A stretch of 64,000 nt of DNA, taken from contig NC_016487.1 of assembly GCF_000227115.2 (NCBI RefSeq), positions 372,001-436,000 on the forward strand, written 5' to 3'. Under the pieces are notes generated by a model. That model was not told the origin of the DNA and ran no database searches. It saw only the letters and a list, made by a program, of their open reading frames with translations. The position numbers and the translations under genes were made by a program. Shown here piece after piece: positions 50,881 through 61,599 of the stretch (position 1 is its first letter; every line of letters begins with the position of its first letter). The stretch is from Naumovozyma dairenensis CBS 421 (taxonomy: Eukaryota; Ascomycota; Saccharomycetes; Saccharomycetales; Saccharomycetaceae).

Positions 50881-53093
50881 TCTATATGTATAAGCGAAGG
50901 TAATGATATGGAGTTGTTGTTGTTTTTTATTTTCTATTTCTTTTCCGAAAACAACAAGACAAAGAACATTTCTTCATTAGAAAGCAAAATGCCATATTTA
51001 TATACGTTTTGGCATTTCCTCGAATACGAATGAGTGAAGCCTGTGCTACCGTACTGCTACGGCAGTTTGTTGTTGAAATTGATGGTTGCCTATTTCAGGT
51101 TTGTAAACTTTTCTTTTTCTCGAAAAAAAACGTCATTTTTTGCAAAAATAATCAAAAATAATCAAATGGCGGTTAAAAATAGTACATTGATGCGAATCCC
51201 TACAGACAAACACCGCAGGTAAGGGCCATTTGCCTTTTATGGCATTTGGACGTCAATAAATAAAGGTGGCAGGAGCGGGGTCCGAAAACGAGAAAACGCA
51301 AACAAACCAAATCAAATCAGATGCGTGTCGTTGTCTGTTAGTTTCTCAGAGGCCATGAAAAAAAGACAACGCGTTCAGAATGTAAACAGAGGAAAACGCG
51401 ATCTTTTCTCCTGCCCCGACCTCGGACGTTTGACGTTTGTTACAGGACTCGGGGGCCCACAGAACTGCACGGACAATATGGATACTTTTCAAAAGAGGTA
51501 GGATCCTCAACGGGCTTTTCACGAAGAATCAAGAGAAGGCCGAACTGTTTTCGGAACTCAGTAAAGAGGGTGCTGAAATGCCTCTGTTAGACATCTCTGC
51601 ATGGCTGGGTTTAACGAGGTTCGGACTCTGGTAGGCTTTTATTTCGTGACATAAGCTAGGTATATCTGGTTATTTTTAGCATAAAAGGTGGATTGTTGAC
51701 ACAACGATGAACTGTGGTGAACAATATATTCACTTCAAATAGGGGAGTTTTAGTCTAACTTAATGAGTAAAGACAACTACTTTAGTTCCTACAATATCTT
51801 AGGTTTTAAAACAAGAAGATATTCTAGATTGAATGCCGAATAAACCATGAAGTTAAAATTTGGTAGGTATACTTGGCTTTGGTATGGTTTGATCTATATT
51901 ATATAGATATGTACTGTAAAGGAATGTATACTAAAAAAAAAACCATGTCTCTTACTTCCTTGAACTTTAAACGCCATGCCAGCACCCGATAATATATATA
52001 TATATTTCTGAGAAATGGGGTAGCGTAAGGGGTGAACTGAGCTCTAGGACAAAAAGGCTTCATTTTATGTTGATTTAGAGTGGAAACGAAAAAAATGCTG
52101 GGCAAGATTGGTGTACACAGTTCTTGACATAAAGAATATATTTAATATCCGGAAAACTTCAGGTTTGTCTGTTGTTCCTAATTTGTAACAGGAAGCTCTA
52201 GGTAGCAGAACCGCTTGTAACTAAAGTTTGGCCCAGTTACATACCTTGGGCTAGTTTCCTTTGGGACTATCAATTGCCTTCATATTCAAGACATGATACA
52301 CTGGAGATGACCTTTCCCAGAGCTATGCAAAACATTCATTAACGTTATTTGAGTTAGTTTGGCCTCTGTGGTTTCTGTATTTTTAGGAAAAATAAAAGGA
52401 CGTTATTAGTAAAATTTCAAATTTTTTTATTTACTTTTAATTGAAAAAAATTCTCCCCCTTACAAAAAATACTCTGAAGATAAAGGTAAAAATGGTATGG
52501 AAAGTAAGTAATTTATCAAGATAATCTTGAAAAATAAAAAGATAAAAGTTGATGTAAATACAGTTGATAAGACGAATTGTAAATATAGTACTACGGTGTT
52601 GGACTTGGTATTTATCTGCTATTCATTGAGTTTAGTTTACGTATATTCTAAGAGCTACAACAAATAAGTTTTGATGCCGGTAATAATTATCTGTCGATAT
52701 AGATGGTATTGAGCTTATATTGGATACAGAGATAATAGAATAGTGGATATTGCCTTCGTTATCTTCTTATTTCCCAAAAGTAGAAATACCAAAGATAAGA
52801 CACATTAGGTTCCTAACTCATTATCAAGGTAATCAAGATACTAAGGACACAACTTCACCCAAACTGGTCATAACAGACGTAAAAGATTTCATATCATAGA
52901 CGTCTATAATTTTTTATGAAGGATCAAGGTGCTGGGAAAGTTGAGTTATAGTCGGCTGTTAAATAAGAGTGCGGTTTATAGATTATCGCGAGGTAATATA
53001 TCACAAAATCGTGACAGCGAATTTTCATTCTAGAGCATTGTGTGTCACTATGGAAGTCGTTTTATATTACATTTTTGGAAAATAAAAAAAAAA
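50881..53093. other. EXG1 upstream region
   Basis: This 2.2-kb region has no supported gene. A GC-richer block at about 51240-51640 can be read as a 65-codon frame from a TTG (51437-51634), which is unconvincing. At about 52231-52254 GGCCCA and TGGGCT could form a small hairpin. The rest is AT-rich and unremarkable. Confidence 0.4.
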
Positions 53094-53175
53094 CGACAAC
53101 TGCAGGACTCGAACCTGCGCGGGCAAAGCCCAAAAGATTTCTAATCTTTCGCCTTAACCACTCGGCCAAGTTGCC
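53094..53175 (-). tRNA. tRNA-Ser (anticodon AGA)
   Basis: The minus strand gives an 82-nt class II tRNA with acceptor GGCAACT pairing AGTTGTC plus discriminator G, anticodon loop TTAGAAA with anticodon AGA (UCN box serine), a long variable arm (GGGCTTTGCCC) and T-loop GGTTCGAGTCC. There is no intron. A long T run follows on the transcribed strand. Ty-related sequence lies upstream of it. Confidence 0.97.
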
Positions 53176-53765
53176 TTATTATTGGACATATTGTAGTGAA
53201 GTGAACTTTAAAGATTCGACTTTACTACCCGTCGGCGAGGTCACGGATGGTATATCGTCAGATCAAAGAGGATTCCTAGCCTGTGTTTAGTTAGACTAAC
53301 AAGGAGTTGAATCGAGATCTTCAGTACGGGATTATCCTATTAGATAGCGTAATCCTGCAGGGTGTGTACGAGCTCTGAGAGAGTCGTAACAACTGCGTCA
53401 AGTATTAGATACTTTCTGAAACAAGGGGTTGAGTCAAAGTCTTGAGAAGATCCAAGATCCTTCCAAGGGATATATATAAGAGGCAAGGATATCTTATATC
53501 CTGCATATGTAGTTTATGTAATGACATAGAACTAAGTAACAAAAAGTAACGAACGAACGACGAAGTAACTAAGTAATTAAGTACTTTAATAAACACATTC
53601 AAACCTTTCAACAACAACAACAAAATGAACAACAATCAAGATATTCACAACAATTTGTCTGAGGACGTAGTCATGTCTGACGATGTCCCCAACGCCTTTA
53701 CTACACATATTGTGGGATATCGCAGGTTCTTTTTCTTAATGGGTATTGCAATAGCCATGGAGTAA
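53176..53765 (+). mobile_element. LTR-like region and 5' gag fragment upstream of tRNA-Ser (probable)
   Basis: Immediately upstream of tRNA-Ser is a 450-bp region with LTR-like texture, a TATA box (GGATATATATAAGAGG, about 53468-53483), then repeats of AAGTAAC/GAACGAAC and a CAACAACAACAAA leader before an ATG at 53625. The short frame that follows (46 residues, MNNNQDIHNNLSEDVVMSDD) resembles the Asn/Asp-rich start of a Ty gag, which in Ty1 begins inside the LTR. Its 5' boundary and target duplication were not found. Confidence 0.42.
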
Positions 53766-54846
53766 AGAGGCACACGTCCGACATTGTCTTTCATCTTCCT
53801 GATAAACCTCTGCAAGTTCTTTGATTAGATTAATGTTTGTTATAACTAAGTTAATCATCTCTCTTGGTGATTTGCTAAGTAGATTTTCTAATCCCATTAG
53901 AGAGTTCATTAATGAAGTTCTGAGCTCATTACTTCAACATTTATAGACTCATTATCAAGTGATTTAGCATTTTCTGGATCTTTGGTATAGATTTCGTGAA
54001 GGATAATATTGTCTAACACGTGTTTAATCTCATTTGTGTTCGAACAAAATTTCCCAGTTAGAATTTTTTGTCTTTAGTGACTCTTAGAAATTTCTTCTTC
54101 GTGACATTCTCTAACTCTATAAAAATTTCAGTTGATGTAGACCCTATTTTACCAAAACTGTAAAGTTTAGTTCCTAATAAAACTTGAATAACTTTACTTA
54201 ATACCAACTCTTTACCTTCTGTAATTGATTCACCTTTTGTGCTATTATCTAGGAACCATCGATTACAGAGACTTGATAGATTATCACACCATTTAGGGAA
54301 ATTGTTTAAGTCTTCTAGTTTTTCGCTTAATTTAGCAGACGGATCTTCGTAATAGAATTGTATTTTCTTTCCATTAGCTGTCTTGATATCGTAGAACTTA
54401 CCTCTTGAGTCATTATTTGACAATAGTAGTGGTGGTTCTGGAGAGTTGTATTCTAATCTTGTATTCTTTGGAGTACCTTTCAAATCAGTTGTACTAATTT
54501 TGTTTTCCTTCTTATTAGTTTTTCTTCAGTAGAGTTATCGTTATCAGACAATGTTAGCCTTGAAAATTCTTTTTCTAATTTAATTAATGATGCGGTATGA
54601 TACTCTAACATCGATTCAATCTGCTGCATTTCAGATCGATATTCTTGACTTTTGGTAAAACGTTGTGAATCTTTAACGTCTGATAATATTTTTAGTTAGT
54701 TTTGTTCGAGCGTTCTTTTTGGATTCATCTAGAACTTCAGTTAATTTTTGCCATGACTTCATGTGTTCTTGTTTTAGTTTAATTAAGCGAGGATTCTCTT
54801 TCTTTTGAGTTTCCTCACTGGGGTCACCATGTTGGAAACAAACCAT
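53735..54846 (-). pseudogene. Degenerate Ty gag-like remnant, minus strand, several frameshifts
   Basis: Reading the minus strand from an ATG at 54846, gag-like pieces occur in successive frames: a Lys/Glu-rich helical start (LIKLKQEHMKSWQKLTEVLD), then EYRSEMQQIESMLEYHTASL, an intact piece at 54058-54483 (FPKWCDNLSSLCNRWFLDN and KVIQVLLGTKLYSFGKIG), then EIKHVLDNIILHEIYTKDPE, then NLLSKSPREMINLVITNINL, ending at CRTCASLLH, which looks like the start of a CCHC zinc knuckle with the last Cys lost. At least three frameshifts are needed. The organisation suggests a Ty1/copia (perhaps Ty4-like) gag; no reverse transcriptase or integrase is present. It faces the plus-strand gag fragment head-on. 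Confidence 0.5.
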
Positions 54847-55140
54847 AACTGATTAAAAAAACAGATCAAAAGGACAGTTATAAAGGCGTTCGTCTTGAAA
54901 AAAGAGTCCATTGTTTGTATCTAAGCATATGTAACCCTTTATGAATTGTTTTTCTTCAAAATTACATAAGGATAAAACATATTCTCTTTTCAGAAGTATG
55001 ATTGATGAATGAATGAATCCAGTTCTTTATTTTATTATTGATGGTCTATAACCTACATAGTAGATATATATATATATATATATATATGTTTGTATTCCTT
55101 AGAAGGTGAAATGCGGATGTTACTTATATGAGGGTGAAAT
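54847..55140. other. AT-rich spacer with TA dinucleotide run
   Basis: A TA run spans about 55064-55088. This is the 3' flank of ECM38. I could not find a second LTR for the gag remnant here. Confidence 0.4.
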
Positions 55141-57105
55141 TCAATTTACGCAAGAAACTCCTCTTTTTCTCCAGAAATCGCTAACGGCAAACCATTCCAA
55201 ACTTTTTGTATTTTTCTTGATAGCATTAATACAACTTTTTGGGAAGGATTCAATAATTGTATACCCCATATTTTTCAAATTATTAACAGTTTCTTTACCA
55301 ATCATTGTAATATTTTCCACTTCTAATTGATCAGGTAATAATTGATGATGAATTCTTGGATAAGCTATTGTTTCTAATAAAGGCATTTTATACCAGTAAG
55401 TTCTTATTATTGCTTGTAATATACTTGTTGTTATTCTTGAACCACCTGAAGCTCCCACAACAAAATCTGGTTTACCTAGTTCATTTAATATAATTGTTGG
55501 AGCAGCGGATGATAGAGGTCTTTTACCTGGTTCAGGGAAATTAAAAATGGATGGAGTTAAATCAAAACTATTTGAAGGACCATTTGGCTGAGAAAAATCA
55601 TCCATTTCATTATTAAATATTACGCCTGTAATTGGATCATGAATTAATGAGCCAAATAATAAATTGATTGTCGTTGTTAAAGAGACAGCATTATTATTCT
55701 GATCAATTATACTGAAATGAGCTGTCCCATGTGGATCATTCAATTGATATAATGGATTATACATTGTAAAATTTTCCATTGTTTTTGGAGATGGAAAAGA
55801 ATTTTTACAAATTGATTCTGTTGCATTATTAATCCATTTTGAATTCAAAATAGTTTGAATATTTTCATGAATGTCAGGTGAATCCACTGATGATGAAAAA
55901 TCGCCCAATCTAGTTCTTGCACTTGCCATCCATTTCATAGTTTCAATTAATTGGAATGTTGTTTGATCTTGATAATCTCCACCTTCGACAGTATCAAAAT
56001 TATCCATTATTGATAAAGCGGATAACAATGCTGCACCTGAACTTGATCCAGAACTTGTCAATACAGTTAAATCATTTTCAGGTATATGTCTTTCACCTTT
56101 CCTAATCTTTCCCATTAAAGGTTTTTCAATGTTAACATTATAATTTGTGAAATCATTAGTTTGGAAAATCCCATCATATTGGTTAATCTTACCAACCATT
56201 GATTTGACCAAAGGGTGATTTGGATCGTAAAATGGTGCCACTGATTCATTTTTTGCCAAGATATTTAATGTATTTGCTAAATTAGGTCTCTTAATAATAT
56301 CCCCTTGTTTCAAGACTCCATTCTTTGTTGAATTCAAAACGAAGGACCAATCTTCTGGCATTGCCAAGAAAATGGGTTCATACATAGATAATGTCATAGC
56401 CAATACTTCATCTACTTCCCAACCTTGATTCCCCAGTTTGATTATTGGTTCCAATAATTGGGACCATTTAATGGATCCACTACCAAATTGATCATATAAT
56501 TCCCAAAGACCCATTAATTCACCCGGTATAGCGATAGAAACCCCACCTATTTTAGAAGCCCAATCTGGTTTATCTTTAAACATTGATTTTTCCGCTTTCA
56601 TGGGGGCCATTTCTCTAAAATCTATCGTTATACCTTCGTGTTCGTATTTGTCTTTAACATCAGTAGTATCAGGATCGTTATGATGTCTGTTGAATATGGT
56701 AGCATATCCACCACCACCTATCCCACTATTAAAGAAATTAATCATTCCTATACATAATGTTTGAGTAATGGATGCATCTATAGCTGTTGAATTTGGGAAT
56801 TTCAATAATATTTCATTCATTGTTAAATTATTACATATCTCCAAATCAGAACTTATTGCCATGTTATCACCCTTTTTCAATAATGATATGTTTGGTGATA
56901 ATGATGGTTGTCGTGATAAGAGGTCTATGTCTATGTTGTGTATTGGTAATTTACCATCTTTTACTGGAGGCCATGATGCTTGATTTTGAGCTTGGTTTTG
57001 GTGTTGGAGTTGAGGAGAGAATACTGTTTGATCTATGAAGCGTGCATGTGTTATAGTTAACGATAAAAAGGAATATATTATAGTTAATAGTAGCGATATC
57101 TGCAT
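55141..57105 (-). CDS. ECM38: ECM38, gamma-glutamyltranspeptidase
   Basis: The 654-residue enzyme cleaves the gamma-glutamyl bond of glutathione at the vacuole. A hydrophobic signal/anchor ([17 protein letters not shown]) starts the protein. The N-terminal nucleophile hydrolase has the autocleavage and nucleophile Thr in [38 protein letters not shown] and the C-terminal [24 protein letters not shown] type motifs (here [11 protein letters not shown] and [13 protein letters not shown]). Length matches yeast Ecm38 (660). Neighbours EXG1 and YHC1 confirm it. GATAAG sites lie upstream. Confidence 0.95.
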   Translation of the reverse strand: MQISLLLTIIYSFLSLTITHARFIDQTVFSPQLQHQNQAQNQASWPPVKDGKLPIHNIDIDLLSRQPSLSPNISLLKKGDNMAISSDLEICNNLTMNEILLKFPNSTAIDASITQTLCIGMINFFNSGIGGGGYATIFNRHHNDPDTTDVKDKYEHEGITIDFREMAPMKAEKSMFKDKPDWASKIGGVSIAIPGELMGLWELYDQFGSGSIKWSQLLEPIIKLGNQGWEVDEVLAMTLSMYEPIFLAMPEDWSFVLNSTKNGVLKQGDIIKRPNLANTLNILAKNESVAPFYDPNHPLVKSMVGKINQYDGIFQTNDFTNYNVNIEKPLMGKIRKGERHIPENDLTVLTSSGSSSGAALLSALSIMDNFDTVEGGDYQDQTTFQLIETMKWMASARTRLGDFSSSVDSPDIHENIQTILNSKWINNATESICKNSFPSPKTMENFTMYNPLYQLNDPHGTAHFSIIDQNNNAVSLTTTINLLFGSLIHDPITGVIFNNEMDDFSQPNGPSNSFDLTPSIFNFPEPGKRPLSSAAPTIILNELGKPDFVVGASGGSRITTSILQAIIRTYWYKMPLLETIAYPRIHHQLLPDQLEVENITMIGKETVNNLKNMGYTIIESFPKSCINAIKKNTKSLEWFAVSDFWRKRGVSCVN

Positions 57106-57233
57106 TATATTTGCATGGTTTTTCGTTGTTTTTGCTTGTGAAGAGGTAATAAATTGTCGAGTTATTCACCTGGTAACGTTTCCTTTTTATGTGATATTCA
57201 AGCTCATGAGAGAATAACAACTATACTTAGATA

Positions 57234-57249
57234 GATAAGTCAAGATAAG
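57234..57249. promoter_or_regulatory. Paired GATAAG sites upstream of ECM38
   Basis: GATAAG occurs at 57234-57239 and 57244-57249, about 130-145 bp upstream of the ECM38 ATG. Paired GATAAG sites are bound by Gln3/Gat1 in nitrogen catabolite repression, and ECM38 is nitrogen-regulated in S. cerevisiae, so the assignment is plausible. Confidence 0.5.
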
Positions 57250-58178
57250 ATTTGTGTATATTTATTTATGTGTGGCAAGATTCCATCCGAGGCGGCGGCA
57301 AACGGAAACGGAAACGGAAACTGAAAGGGAGAGTTCGCCGTTCCGAGCGTAATATGTACGGCTGACAATAATTAATATATTCCACGGAGCTTAACCAAAA
57401 ATATGTGTAATCAATAAATCCATAAATCAATTAATTAGTCATCCCACGGACTTGACCGGATTAAAGGAAATGGGGAGTGGAGAATGGGCATCCACCCACC
57501 CACCCACACGCACACAGATATATATTACTAGCGTACAGCAGGAACTCTATCAACAGTCTCCGCCGTCCCTCAGTCGCTACCATTCAAATGAGTTATGAAC
57601 AGTTCGTAAAATTGCTAACGGGGTTCTGGTATTGGTTATTGGACCTTTCTAAAGTTACGTTAAGTTAAGATAACTTAGAGAGGTCTCATATTGAATGAAT
57701 GTATGTCAATTAAAGTTAGATAAAAATCATTTTTTGTAAGAGGAATGACACTGGGTAATCGCATTACCGATCCTGTGACTAGATACTTGAAAACTCAAAC
57801 TCAAGTCAAAAAACGAAATCGAATTGAACTTATGAGATCTATACTCAATGATTCAGAAGATTTCTGATAATATAGCTATAGATGATCACTATTTTATATA
57901 ACTTGACTTAACCTCACGTATATGGAATATAAATTCAATCTTTATGGTGATATAAAAAGTTACACCGGTAGAACAAAAATTCTTACCCGTAGAAACAAAC
58001 ACGGGTACGAGAATAAGTTAGTTACAGTAATATACGAAAATTTCACGATAACGAAAAGCACGTAATGGTTTTAATGCTAATTTAAATGAGGAAACATGAA
58101 TAAATGAATAAATAAATAAATGAACGAAAAATTGATAAGGAAACTGAAGGAAAAGAGATTGAAAGAAAGCAAGATACC
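57250..58178. promoter_or_regulatory. ECM38-YHC1 divergent region
   Basis: This region has an ACGGAA hexamer run at about 57302-57319, an ACCC/CACAC-rich patch at about 57490-57520, a perfect palindrome GGTAATCGCATTACC at about 57752-57766, and a Reb1-type TTACCCG at 57983-57989 about 190 bp before YHC1. No gene is supported. Confidence 0.5.
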
Positions 58179-59006
58179 ATGGCTAGATATTATTGTGAAT
58201 ATTGTCATTCATATTTGACACATGATACGTTAAGTGTTAGAAAATCTCATTTAGTTGGTAAAAACCATATCCGTATCACGGCAGATTATTACAGAAATAA
58301 GAATGTTCAACAATATACGAAATGTACACATCGTGATCGTTCGAGGCACAATGCAAAGGGGAAAACTCAAAGTCATCATAGATCCAAGATTACTAAAGTT
58401 TCTGATGAGCTCGATGAGTTAAATAGATTGAAGAAGACTCCAAAACCTTTGTTGAAAAATAAAGAGAAAAAAGTGAAATTTCAAATGGCCAAGATTTTCC
58501 AAAAGGAATTGAATAAAATGGGAGGTGAATCAATGTTGGCAAAACTGTATGATGGCTCACCTGGTTATTCGAAAGTTTTTATCGATTCTAATAGATTAGA
58601 TATTGGTGATTCAGTGAGGTTGAATAAATTACCACAAAGAGCAAACGAAAGATCATCATCAACAATGGCTAATGATAATAATACTGGTGGTGGGAATAGA
58701 GATAGAAATGAAGTCTTCATTAACAATTATGCTCAAAGTAATAGTAGTAGTAGTATTATAGAACCACCTCGAATGTTAAGTATATGGAGTCATCATAATA
58801 GTGGCACATTCCCAAAGACAAGTATATATCATGAAGATTCCAAGACTTCCATTTTAAATTCTACCATAAGTTCTTCTCGAAAGAGAATCATGATGCATAG
58901 TCATAGTCGTCCCTCCATACCTGCTGCGAATGCATCAACAAGTGGTGGTCACAACGGAGGAGGTGGAGGAGGAGGTACCATCAAGAGAAGAAGGTATGGT
59001 AATTAA
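58179..59006 (+). CDS. YHC1: YHC1, U1 snRNP protein U1-C
   Basis: The 275-residue protein is U1-C, which stabilises U1 snRNA pairing with the 5' splice site. The N-terminal C2H2-type zinc finger is intact (Cys6, Cys9, His24, His30 in MARYYCEYCHSYLTHDTLSV and RKSHLVGKNHIR), followed by the helix ADYYRNK. The rest is basic and low complexity, with Asn/Ser/Gly runs and a C-terminal GGGGGG and KRRRYGN. S. cerevisiae Yhc1 is 231 residues, so the tail is longer here. It is divergent from ECM38, as in S. cerevisiae. Confidence 0.95.
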   Translation: MARYYCEYCHSYLTHDTLSVRKSHLVGKNHIRITADYYRNKNVQQYTKCTHRDRSRHNAKGKTQSHHRSKITKVSDELDELNRLKKTPKPLLKNKEKKVKFQMAKIFQKELNKMGGESMLAKLYDGSPGYSKVFIDSNRLDIGDSVRLNKLPQRANERSSSTMANDNNTGGGNRDRNEVFINNYAQSNSSSSIIEPPRMLSIWSHHNSGTFPKTSIYHEDSKTSILNSTISSSRKRIMMHSHSRPSIPAANASTSGGHNGGGGGGGTIKRRRYGN

Positions 59007-59014
59007 AGTTCTCT

Positions 59015-59056
59015 ATAGATATACATATAGATATACATATAGATATACATATAGAT
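59015..59056. repeat. 12-bp tandem repeat downstream of YHC1
   Basis: Three and a half copies of ATAGATATACAT start 9 bp after the YHC1 stop codon. TATATA-type sequence there may also act in 3' end formation. Confidence 0.8.
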
Positions 59057-59283
59057 GAAGAAACGTAATCAGAATTCATTATTATTGTCGTTATTACTAT
59101 GAGAGTATATTAATTATTATTAGGTTATTTATATTAATTTGAATTAGTATGCGTATGAGCGTATAAATAAATGAAAAAATTGATCAAGAAGAAGTGATCG
59201 ATTTTCTTTTGGGTTTTCTTAAGAATGAATAAAATATCTATATTTGGAATGCGTAATGGCTGTTTTGTGTTTTTTTTGTGTGT

Positions 59284-59682
59284 TTAGCTTGTAATTTCTT
59301 TTTCATTTGTTACTTGTAATTGTTTTTCTTCGTCATCATTTGCTAACGCAGAAGAAGAAGGTGGTGGTGGGAAGAACACATTAACCAAGACTATTATGAG
59401 AACACCTATAATGATTAGAATGATCAGGCTTATAATGAATAGTATTAAAAGGACCACTATAACATTTTCTATCGGATCTATATCTATATTATCCTTATGA
59501 ATATGTAATGTATTAATGTTATTTGGATCCTTAAATATGTTCAGATTGAATGTATTGATCAACGTCGTAATAATTGAATCAAATACACCGGTATCATACT
59601 GATGATATTGGTCACATAGCATGTTGCTAGTTGATTGTTGTTCTAGTATCCCCGTCGATGAGATCGTTTGATCTAAAAACAT
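59284..59682 (-). CDS. YLR297W-like single-pass membrane protein
   Basis: The 132-residue protein corresponds to yeast YLR297W (129 residues), a vacuolar protein of unknown function. A polar N-terminal part is followed by one strong transmembrane segment (about residues 75-104; ENVIVVLLILFIISLIILII), a Pro/Ser-rich juxtamembrane stretch and an acidic cytosolic tail with NDDEEKQLQ, which parallels the NDEEKQ end of the yeast protein. The membrane segment flanked by DPIENV matches the yeast EPLENI pattern. It lies next to YHC1 in the S. cerevisiae order. Confidence 0.82.
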   Translation of the reverse strand: MFLDQTISSTGILEQQSTSNMLCDQYHQYDTGVFDSIITTLINTFNLNIFKDPNNINTLHIHKDNIDIDPIENVIVVLLILFIISLIILIIIGVLIIVLVNVFFPPPPSSSALANDDEEKQLQVTNEKEITS

Positions 59683-60894
59683 TTGCTCCCTATTTCAAAT
59701 TTTTTATTATGTTGTTTTATTATGTAACAATTCAGGTTAGTGAACTCAAAGGACAACCACTAAAACCAGACAGAATACTAATCTTACCTATATATATCTT
59801 CTTCCCATATATATGCCTTATATAAAATAAAATTAAATAAAATAAAATAGAACACAATTATCCTTATATCCATTACACTATATTTATATAATGGTTATTA
59901 TATGCCCCAAAGCGGTAAAAGGCTCAATCTTTTTTCCAATTTGTTTACCCTTTTAGGCAAAAGCAAATAACAGAAATACAGATTCCCAATTTCCCTCGTT
60001 CGGCTCGTCCGGCTCGTTCGCTCCGTATTTCTCAAAACGAGTTTCTTTCTTATTTACTTTGAGAAGGAAACGCAGGCAAACACGCAGCAGGATGCTCTTC
60101 TCTTCTTTCCTCTTTCTTCAAGAGTTTCGAGAGTCAGGGGAGGAAAAGGGAACGGCGAATAGACTATTTCTTTGCTTACAAAGTCGATGGGATATGGTCG
60201 TTGGTTAGTAAGTAATTTTCGTAACTACATTTTTTCACGGAGTATACACTCGTGTGTCCGTGCGCACGTAGTAGTGGTATATACGTACAAGGAAATATAT
60301 TACCAAATTACTCATCTTCCTCTTCTCGAAAGTCCTCATCAGGCTGATAATCCTTACATCAGCCGTGGATTATTGGGGGGCCAAGGAGAACGGGAACGGG
60401 AACAGGAACAGGAACGGGTCAGTCCCCTCCCTCCAATTTCCGGCTCATATATATCCACTCAATTTCTTTTAACAGTACGTAGAACAATTCTAAATTGAAC
60501 TTGAAGAGAAGCGACGGACAGCTGTTTGCGGACCGTCTCGGTCTTATTCCGAAGAGGGCTTTACAAAGACAGGGTTGAAGAAGGAAATTTTGTCCAGGGT
60601 TAGGGTTAAAGAATATTTGCTTCCGGGTAATGGGTTTCTATATCGTTTCTACTTATACTTCCAGTTTGGCAATTTCCCATTTAATAAATAAAACTCTTTG
60701 TTTTCGTTGCATTCCATTCTACTACCTACACACAGCGCAGTTTGGTTGAAAATGAATAGACACTTTATTATTTTATGAACAACAATCGACAATTGTTAAT
60801 CTACTTTGATGGACATCAGTAGTAGCATTATATTATAAAGACGATAGAAAAAACATTCCAGTGTTCATCACATTTACCAAATTCATTAATCACA
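59683..60894. promoter_or_regulatory. YLR297W-SEC72 divergent region
   Basis: This 1.2-kb divergent region is unusually GC-rich in parts: CGGCTCGT repeats near 60001-60022, a GGGAAC/AGGAAC hexamer run at about 60388-60418, and a Tbf1/Reb1-type pair near 60600-60630. The 108-codon frame at 60172-60498 starts at a non-ATG codon and crosses the repeats; it is not supported. Genes that lie here in S. cerevisiae (for example GSP1) are missing. Confidence 0.5.
60596..60630. promoter_or_regulatory. Tbf1-type and Reb1-type sites upstream of SEC72
   Basis: AGGGTTAGGGTTA (60596-60608) contains two overlapping TTAGGG-type Tbf1 words; TTCCGGGTAA (60621-60630) is the reverse complement of the Reb1 consensus TTACCCGG. 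Both are general regulatory factors that set nucleosome-free regions. They lie about 265-300 bp upstream of SEC72. Confidence 0.6.
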
Positions 60895-61500
60895 ATGTCT
60901 TCTTCAACAATACTGTATAATCCAAACTCAAAACAATTATCTTTACCATCCGATATCACTGACATACCACAAGAAAATGAAACATTAATAATCAACTGTG
61001 AGCAAATCAATAAACTTTCTACTTCTTTAATCTCAGAATCAAATCCAAATTTTACTCCACAACCAAAGGAAGAAGCCTCTAAATTAATTAAAAATTTATT
61101 TGAAACTGGATTGAAACAAATGAAATCAAATAAATTACAAGAAGCTTTGAAATCTATCTCTTTGGCCATCGAAATGCAAAGGAGGAAAAGAACTCCATAT
61201 GAAGCCTTTGGTATTCAATTACAAGAATTACAATTAATGCTACGTCAAAAAATTGATTTGGAATTACTAACGGGTAAATATCTAGATGCAGTGCAAGATT
61301 TAGAGTTCTTATTGGGTACAGGTATGCTAGCCCCTGAAGTCTTTATAAGATTGACTGATGCTCTTTTGAAATTGAATCAAGTCCATCAAGCTAAAGTTTA
61401 TTGTGAAAGAGGGTTAAGTTTCGCTCCTAATGAAACTAAATTGAAAGCCTTAAATATGGAATGCACTAGAAAAATAAAGGAATATAATGGTGATATTTAA
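60895..61500 (+). CDS. SEC72: SEC72, cytosolic subunit of the Sec63 translocation complex
   Basis: The 201-residue TPR protein is Sec72 (193 residues in yeast), a peripheral subunit of the Sec62/63 complex that helps post-translational import into the ER and docks Hsp70. The N-terminal ~65 residues bind Sec71 in the family; the TPR part begins at EASKLIKNLFETGLKQMKSN and includes LQEALKSISLAIEMQRRKRT, YLDAVQDLEFLLGTG and HQAKVYCERGLSFAPNETKL. The start is an ATG after ATCACA. Neighbours COQ11 and GUF1 match S. cerevisiae. Confidence 0.93.
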   Translation: MSSSTILYNPNSKQLSLPSDITDIPQENETLIINCEQINKLSTSLISESNPNFTPQPKEEASKLIKNLFETGLKQMKSNKLQEALKSISLAIEMQRRKRTPYEAFGIQLQELQLMLRQKIDLELLTGKYLDAVQDLEFLLGTGMLAPEVFIRLTDALLKLNQVHQAKVYCERGLSFAPNETKLKALNMECTRKIKEYNGDI

Positions 61501-61599
61501 AAAATATTTACATATATACAAATAACTTCACCTAAATAACTCCCTGTAAAGTATTCTCTCTAAATACAACAAAGCAACCACAATATACGTATTTACATC

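Noticed and set aside
51437..51634. 65-codon frame upstream of EXG1
   Set aside because: It begins with TTG, has no family features, and no supporting promoter or conservation is visible.
59631..60498. Frames at 59631-59825 and 60172-60498 near YLR297W
   Set aside because: The first is antisense to the YLR297W-like gene start; the second crosses hexamer repeats and lacks an ATG.
60003..60608. Possible snoRNA or other ncRNA in the GC-rich SEC72 upstream region
   Set aside because: Tbf1-type sites can drive snoRNA genes, but I saw no convincing C/D or H/ACA box arrangement.
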